Positions 25,470 through 29,280 of a DNA stretch of 29,280 nucleotides are shown in pieces (the first letter of the stretch is position 1; the number at the start of each line of letters is the position of its first letter). A model generated the notes under the pieces. The model did no database searches. It saw only the letters and a list, made by a program, of their open reading frames with translations, and was not told where the DNA came from. This stretch comes from Chloroflexota bacterium (lineage in GTDB: Bacteria > Chloroflexota > Dehalococcoidia > SM23-28-2 > RBG-16-64-32): contig VBEI01000098.1 in the NCBI GenBank assembly GCA_005882715.1, positions 5,173 through 34,452 of the forward strand. Direction: 5' to 3'. A program made the position numbers and the translations under genes.

Positions 25470-25661
25470 TTAGTCTGAGAGGCCCAAGAGCTGCCGTCTG
25501 GCTTCATCGTAGCGCTCCTTGGACCGCGCCTCTCGGTTGAGGAGGCCCTTCAGTTTCGGCGGCTCAAGCCTCTGCCCCTCCAGCAGCACTTTATGCAAAT
25601 CTTGCAGGTGGGCTTGCCAGGCCTCGTAGGCCTCAATGTATTCCTGCTTGGAGTTCGCCAT
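25470..25661 (-). CDS. Small charged helical protein, unknown
   Basis: A 63-residue frame, rich in Glu, Lys, Arg, Leu and Gln, is predicted to be one or two amphipathic helices. It contains E-A-Y-E-A-W-Q-A-H-L-Q-D-L-H in the first half and E-A-R-S-K-E-R-Y-D-E-A-R-R-Q-L-L in the second. There are no cysteines and no signal peptide. No clear ribosome binding site precedes the ATG. It fills the space between the ThDP enzyme and the sigma factor on the same strand. I do not recognise it. The sensible amino-acid composition favours a real gene. Confidence 0.5.
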   Translation of the reverse strand: MANSKQEYIEAYEAWQAHLQDLHKVLLEGQRLEPPKLKGLLNREARSKERYDEARRQLLGLSD

Positions 25662-25719
25662 GGACCATTCACCGTATTGCCGTTAATCGTAATGCAGTGC
25701 AGTTGTAGAGGAAAGGATG

Positions 25720-27402
25720 CTACAGCCAGCGGGAGCGCACATCCCCTTCAATAGCAACGTCTACGAGACGGGGTTCGTTAGCCTTCTGAGCTTCGCGAAC
25801 GGCATCCCCGATGTCCTCAGCGCGGTCCACCCGAACGCCCGTGACACCGAACCCCGCTGCCAGTGCGGGGAAGTCCACTGCCGGCTGAGTCAGGTCCATC
25901 TCGACGAACTTGCGTCCGGAGGCGCCCTCGCCGAGGTATTCGAGCATGTTGAGTTTGAGGATGCGATAGGCGCTGTTGTTCGCGATTACCCAGGTCACGG
26001 GAATCTTATGGTGGGCGGCCGTCCACAACGCCTGGATCGTGTAGAGCGCCGCGCCGTCGCCGCTAATCGACAGGACCGGCCGGTCCGGACGAGCGAGCTT
26101 GATGCCGATTGGGTTTGGCATGCCCGGGCCGAGCCCACCTCCCGCCGCACGGTAATGCGCCCCTGTCTCCGCGAAGCGCAGGTAGCGCATGAGGTAGCCG
26201 CCCGCGGTCACGGCTTCGTCGAAGATGATCGTGTCCGGCAGCATTGCGTCCGCGATTTCGCTCATCATCCGCCCGGCATTTATCGGTATCGCGTCCCAGC
26301 GCGAGCGGGCGGCGCTTTCCAGCGCCTGCATCATCTGTCCGCCCATTGTTTCGACGGCCCTGGCGCGATCCCGCGCGGCGTCCCGCTGTTCTTGCGTCAT
26401 CGTCTCCTTCAGGCGCGCCACTATCTCTGCCATCGCGAGGCGTGGGTCGGCGAGAAGTCCGACCTCGACGGGCCAGTTCTTGCCGATCTCTCTTGAGTCG
26501 AGGTCGGTGTGGATTACGCGAGTCGCCTCAGCGAAAGGCGAACCTTCGATGGGGAAAAGCAGCGGCAGCACCGGAGTGCCGACGGCGAGGACGACGTCTG
26601 CGGCCGAGAGCTGGCCCTTCAGTCCGGCGGCTGAGATGACGTTCAGAAGACCGGCATAAAGTGGGTGGAGAGAAGGGAAGGCGAGCTCGGCCGAAAACGC
26701 CGCGTGCACGCGCGCGCCGATCGTCTCCGCGAGCTGGATAAGCTCGGCCTGGCCGCCGCTTTCCGCAACGCCGTCCCCGCAGATAATGACCGGCGAGGTG
26801 GCATCGAGGAGGAGCTGCGCGATCCGCTCAACGACAGCCGGGCCCGGGCGGGCGCGCGTGTCGACCGTCGTCGACGGCGCGATCTCGACCTCGGCTTCTT
26901 CATCCATTACGTTGGCGGGTACAGACACGAACACGGGGCCCCTCGGCGGCTCCATCGCCACCTTGAACGCCCGCCGCATTAGGATCGGGACTTCATGGGC
27001 GTCCTGGGCTTCGACCGCCCACTTGGTGAGCGGCTCAGCGAGACGAACGACATCGCCGGCGAGGATGGGTTCCTGCGAGCCTCCCTTCTGTGGATGCTGG
27101 CCGGCGTAGACTACGAGTGGAGTGTGGGTGCGATACGAGTTGTACAGCATGCCCATAGCGTTGCCGAGGCCGGGCGTGATGTGCAGCTGGAGGAACGCGG
27201 GCCGGCCGCTGGCCCTCGCGTACCCGTCGGCGATGCCGGTCGCGACGCCTTCGTGGAGCGCCAGGATGTATTCTAGCTGCGGGTAGTCCTGAAGGGCGTC
27301 CATGAACGCCTGCTCAGTCGTGCCGGGATTGCCGAAGACGTAGCGGGTGCCCTCGGCGAGCAGTTGCTCGAGCATGGCGTAGCGAGCGGCGAATCTAGGC
27401 AT
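25720..27402 (-). CDS. ThDP-dependent decarboxylase, benzoylformate decarboxylase-like
   Basis: The 560-residue enzyme has the three-domain layout of acetolactate-synthase/pyruvate-decarboxylase-type proteins. The N-terminal domain has F-G-N-P-G-T-T-E near 23-30, the cofactor-activating Glu51 in H-E-G-V-A-T-G-I-A-D-G-Y, and His74 in L-Q-L-H-I-T-P-G-L-G-N-A. The last pattern is typical of benzoylformate decarboxylase (MdlC). The C-terminal domain has the ThDP motif G-D-G-A-A-L-Y...N-N. A benzoylformate-type or other 2-keto-acid decarboxylase is likely. Sulfoacetaldehyde, oxalyl-CoA and acetolactate types fit less well. ATG 27402 is chosen because the family N terminus begins there, although the frame is open to 27528. 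No mandelate pathway genes are adjacent. Confidence 0.87.
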   Translation of the reverse strand: MPRFAARYAMLEQLLAEGTRYVFGNPGTTEQAFMDALQDYPQLEYILALHEGVATGIADGYARASGRPAFLQLHITPGLGNAMGMLYNSYRTHTPLVVYAGQHPQKGGSQEPILAGDVVRLAEPLTKWAVEAQDAHEVPILMRRAFKVAMEPPRGPVFVSVPANVMDEEAEVEIAPSTTVDTRARPGPAVVERIAQLLLDATSPVIICGDGVAESGGQAELIQLAETIGARVHAAFSAELAFPSLHPLYAGLLNVISAAGLKGQLSAADVVLAVGTPVLPLLFPIEGSPFAEATRVIHTDLDSREIGKNWPVEVGLLADPRLAMAEIVARLKETMTQEQRDAARDRARAVETMGGQMMQALESAARSRWDAIPINAGRMMSEIADAMLPDTIIFDEAVTAGGYLMRYLRFAETGAHYRAAGGGLGPGMPNPIGIKLARPDRPVLSISGDGAALYTIQALWTAAHHKIPVTWVIANNSAYRILKLNMLEYLGEGASGRKFVEMDLTQPAVDFPALAAGFGVTGVRVDRAEDIGDAVREAQKANEPRLVDVAIEGDVRSRWL

Positions 27403-27621
27403 GGCGAAAGAATAGCATGCAATCGGCGGCGAGCAATCGTAAAGGGCAAACGGCGATTGGTGGTGTACTGGCGCGCTCGTGTGTGATCCTTCGCAGCGGC
27501 GGAAACGAAGAACATAGGGCTCTTGCATCGCGACGGTGAGCGGCGCGGTGGAGGGCCTCCCTTTCCAGACTGTGGCTACTGACCGTCGGCTTATCGTAGA
27601 CTGGATGTCCGCCGCCCCACG

Positions 27622-27843
27622 ATGGACACCTTCACCGAGCTGCGAAATCTCGCCGACGATCTGACTGGACTGGGCGATACCGCCACGCCCACGCGTGTCC
27701 GCCAGGAGATAGACCGCTTTATGGCGTGGAAGTTCGAAGCCGGCGAGCGGCTGCCAGACCGAGCGCTTGAAGAGCGGCTGAAGCTTGACCGAGAGCCGCC
27801 CCGGTCGCCTTACTTCAATACCTGCTTGCTGGCGATCACCTAG
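27622..27843 (+). CDS. Small hypothetical protein
   Basis: A 73-residue frame begins M-D-T-F-T-E-L-R-N-L and is rich in charged helical sequence, with R-V-R-Q-E-I-D-R-F-M-A-W-K-F near the middle. It has no signal peptide, membrane segment or recognisable motif. The ATG lacks a clear ribosome binding site. It ends 20 bases before the next gene on the same strand. I do not recognise it. Confidence 0.45.
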   Translation: MDTFTELRNLADDLTGLGDTATPTRVRQEIDRFMAWKFEAGERLPDRALEERLKLDREPPRSPYFNTCLLAIT

Positions 27844-27863
27844 TCAGCGTCGCGCTGAATGAC

Positions 27864-28289
27864 ATGTTGGACCGCTTAACGAACATATTCTTCGGCAAGT
27901 GGTTTATTCTGTTGTTCTTTGGCGGGCAAGGCTATTGGCAGATCACCGGACTTTTGAGGGACGGATCGGCCGGCCGCGTAATCGAAACGCTTTGCTGGAT
28001 AGCGTTGAGCGTTCTGCTGTTCTTCATCTCGTGGAAGATTGGTTGGGGTAAGCTCAGGGCTGTGGGCACGAAGGCGCAAAGGCGGAGGAGGCGCCTGGCT
28101 GTGCTAGCATCGATACCACTTTCCTTTGCGGGTATCCAACTGTTGATCACGCAGGATCCCTATCTTTGGGCCATCGGTGCCCTGTTCATGCTCCTCCCCA
28201 TCGTAGGGCTTCTCTACTTGATGTTTAGGTGGTATACGAGGGATACTGCCGTTCCTCAGCGTTTCGTGGCACCAGCGACTTCGGACTAG
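27864..28289 (+). CDS. Predicted four-helix membrane protein, unknown
   Basis: The 141-residue protein has four likely membrane helices (about 10-27, 40-58, 79-96, 102-122) separated by short loops. A basic loop with a run of arginines near residues 73-78 marks the cytoplasmic side. The C terminus is short and polar. I do not recognise a family. It follows the small gene at 27622 on the same strand and may be co-transcribed with it. Confidence 0.6.
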   Translation: MLDRLTNIFFGKWFILLFFGGQGYWQITGLLRDGSAGRVIETLCWIALSVLLFFISWKIGWGKLRAVGTKAQRRRRRLAVLASIPLSFAGIQLLITQDPYLWAIGALFMLLPIVGLLYLMFRWYTRDTAVPQRFVAPATSD

Positions 28290-28459
28290 GCTCCAACGAC
28301 GGATACATTGATGGCGAGCTTTGCGCCTTTTCCTCGCTTTGTCGTCCACGGCGGCTCAGGGCGCTCACTGCCCAAGCCCTGGACGGCTCCTGGCGTCGCG
28401 AGATTTCTGCAGCGCTGTCCTCGCTGTGACGCGCTCCATAAGCTAGGACGCATGCGCCG

Positions 28460-28478
28460 CGGTACAAAGGCTGTACCG
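28460..28478. repeat. 7-bp inverted repeat upstream of the pilin gene
   Basis: CGGTACA (28460-28466) and TGTACCG (28472-28478) face each other across a 5-base loop. It could be a dyad operator or an RNA hairpin. There is no T-run, so a terminator is unlikely. Confidence 0.4.
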
Positions 28479-28498
28479 GCGATGGTGAAATGTTCGTG

Positions 28499-28518
28499 AA
28501 CGCAGCTTAACGCAGCTT
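28499..28518 (+). repeat. Tandem 10-base repeat upstream of the pilin gene
   Basis: AACGCAGCTT is repeated twice directly, one helical turn apart, about 83 bases ahead of the pilin start. The spacing suits a regulator binding two half-sites on the same face of the DNA. Confidence 0.45.
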
Positions 28519-28600
28519 ATCAAGGGGTAACCGCCCCAAGTCCGCGTCCATCCATATTTGCGGAGACTGGCACTCAATATTTCAGGAAAGGACGTGGACA

Positions 28601-28783
28601 ATGCTCTCTAGGATCAACGAGGCGCTCAATTGGTGCGTGTCGCGCTACCAGCGTGAAGATGGTCAGGCGCTGGCCGAATACGGTCTACTTCTGGCCCTCA
28701 TCGCGGTCGTTTGCATCGTGGCGCTGACCGCGCTGGGTCTGGCGATTGCGGGCACCCTCAGCACTCTTACCGGCAAGCTCTAG
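28601..28783 (+). CDS. Flp/type IVb pilin subunit
   Basis: The 60-residue protein is a prepilin. A basic leader (about 1-20) ends in E-D-G, then Q-A-L-A-E-Y-G-L-L-L begins a single hydrophobic helix of about 22 residues. The Gly followed by a Glu five residues later and the E-Y pair match Flp-type prepilins cleaved after glycine by a prepilin peptidase. The mature protein would be about 38 residues and assemble into a Tad-type pilus for adhesion. The ribosome binding site AGGAAAGG lies upstream. A strong terminator follows. Tad assembly genes are not visible in this window, apart from a possible start at 29210. Confidence 0.9.
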   Translation: MLSRINEALNWCVSRYQREDGQALAEYGLLLALIAVVCIVALTALGLAIAGTLSTLTGKL

Positions 28784-28803
28784 GCTTGTAGTTAGCAAGG
28801 TTC

Positions 28804-28833
28804 GCGGGGTACCCGCCGGCGGCCCTGCTTTTT
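28804..28833 (+). terminator. Rho-independent terminator after the Flp pilin gene
   Basis: GCGGGG (28804-28809) pairs with CCCTGC (28823-28828), including one G-U pair, and is followed directly by TTTTT (28829-28833). It would end or partly attenuate the pilin transcript, a common way of making pilin far more abundant than the assembly proteins encoded downstream. Confidence 0.6.
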
Positions 28834-28877
28834 CCTCTTCACTTAAACTCCACTCTAGAGCAGAGCTTGCGCCACTC

Positions 28878-28883
28878 TATAAT
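28878..28883 (+). promoter_or_regulatory. Possible -10 box after the pilin terminator
   Basis: A perfect TATAAT lies 20 bases ahead of the GTG of the small membrane-protein frame. No good -35 is seen at the expected spacing. It could start a separate transcript for the genes after the terminator. Confidence 0.3.
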
Positions 28884-28902
28884 TCCCGCCGGAGCCTAAA
28901 TT

Positions 28903-29043
28903 GTGAGCCGCCGCAGACGGAGATTAGAACGGCGGAGAATACACACTGGCAGGCGGGGTCGCCGTCTGTCCTTCTGGTCCCTGCTGCTTATAGCACTCGT
29001 AGCAGCGGTTGTGGTGGTCGCCCGCTCACTCCGCCTTCGCTAG
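28903..29043 (+). CDS. Tiny basic single-pass membrane protein
   Basis: A 46-residue frame begins with GTG, with GGAG about 8 bases upstream. Its first 23 residues contain 12 arginines plus a histidine, and a hydrophobic helix (about 25-41: W-S-L-L-L-I-A-L-V-A-A-V-V-V-V-A) follows, then a short basic end. This is a consistent type II membrane-protein pattern, not random sequence. It lies between the pilin terminator and the gene starting at 29210. No family is recognised, and an accessory role at the pilus locus is only inferred. Confidence 0.5.
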   Translation: MSRRRRRLERRRIHTGRRGRRLSFWSLLLIALVAAVVVVARSLRLR

Positions 29044-29209
29044 CTCGCCAGCGCCATCAGCGCAGCGGGTTGGTGAGTGGACCGAGCCCTAGCACACCGG
29101 GTTTCTGAACCAAACCCTACCTGGTTTACGACCAGAGCCGAATGGATTCAGCGATAGACGTTGTGGGGCAGACGCTCCGTAAGTTCTCGCCTCCAGGAGG
29201 TATCGGCTC

Positions 29210-29280
29210 GTGTCTGACCAGATTATGGTAATCGTTTCTGATCTCGATAACGACAAACACGCGGAGATCAACGTTATCGA
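29210..29280 (+). CDS. Start of a gene running off the window; possible receiver or CpaE-like protein
   Basis: A GTG preceded by a perfect AGGAGG (29195-29200) with 9-base spacing opens a frame of 23 full codons reaching the end of the window. The visible residues include D-Q-I-M-V-I-V-S-D-L-D-N-D, a beta strand followed by acidic residues, as at the beginning of a response-regulator receiver or of CpaE/TadZ-type pilus proteins. With the Flp pilin upstream, a Tad pilus gene is plausible, but the fragment is too short to decide. Confidence 0.55.
   Translation, partial: MSDQIMVIVSDLDNDKHAEINVI

Larger units (their letters stand above)
28290..28600. other. Intergenic region before the pilin gene
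   Basis: This 311-base stretch has no gene I can support. Weak overlapping frames of 60-66 codons occur, but without a ribosome binding site or a believable protein. It does hold a short hairpin (28460-28478), a tandem 10-base repeat (28499-28518) and a GGGG/CCCC stem just after it, so it is probably a regulatory leader for the Flp pilin gene. Confidence 0.5.

Noticed and set aside
28311..28499. Frame of about 62 codons with a C-P-R-C motif
   Set aside because: No ribosome binding site, overlaps another equally long frame, and the protein looks like random GC-rich translation.

Overview
The window reads as one contiguous piece of a GC-rich bacterial chromosome. No phage, transposase, integrase or CRISPR genes are visible. 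The gene set points to Chloroflexota, probably a Dehalococcoidia-like lineage. The indicators are a sigma factor paired with a DUF5667-type membrane protein, a bacterial translin homologue, paired FmdB-type zinc ribbons, a K+-independent H+-pyrophosphatase, a seven-iron ferredoxin and an Flp-type pilin. That taxonomic call is inference from gene content and was not tested by a search.

Layout, left to right. 1-1495 (+): the 3' end of rnhB, a phosphotriesterase-family hydrolase and a YraN-type nuclease-fold protein. 1498-3487 (-): an AUR1-like PAP2 membrane enzyme followed by a radical SAM/SPASM protein. 3572-6720 (+): a Cas4/AddB-like PD-(D/E)XK Fe-S nuclease, two FmdB-type zinc ribbons separated by a small membrane-anchored protein with a CX3CH motif, a lipoprotein, and a translin homologue coupled to it. 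6758-9691 (-): a CoA-transferase and a GGDEF/HD-GYP c-di-GMP protein. 9896-13726 (+): uvrA, an overlapping unknown gene, and an fdxA-like ferredoxin with its own promoter. 13781-16437 (-): a DUF402 protein overlapping glyS, then a c-di-AMP receptor-like protein and a short YtxH-like protein. 16618-17061 (+): a DUF1003 membrane protein. 17066-19315 (-): hppA. 19541-21211 (+): an acyl-CoA synthetase. 21215-22809 (-): a MenB/BadI-like crotonase, a metallo-beta-lactamase-fold lactonase-like enzyme and tRNA-Glu(UUC). 22874-25661 (-): a sigma factor with its DUF5667/DUF5666-like partner and a small charged protein. 25720-27402 (-): a benzoylformate-decarboxylase-like ThDP enzyme. 27622-29280 (+): two unknown small genes, an Flp pilin with a terminator, a tiny basic membrane protein, and the start of a further gene with a strong ribosome binding site.

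Most genes are housekeeping or central metabolism: DNA repair (uvrA, rnhB), translation (glyS, tRNA-Glu), energy coupling (hppA, ferredoxin), and CoA-ester and keto-acid metabolism (acyl-CoA synthetase, crotonase, CoA-transferase, ThDP decarboxylase). Two second-messenger elements are present: a bifunctional c-di-GMP protein and a c-di-AMP receptor-like protein. The less explained parts are the FmdB/CX3CH cluster, the radical SAM/AUR1-like pair, the five-repeat extracytoplasmic domain of the sigma-factor partner, a perfect tandem duplication over the hppA start, and active-site substitutions in the crotonase and the metallo-beta-lactamase.
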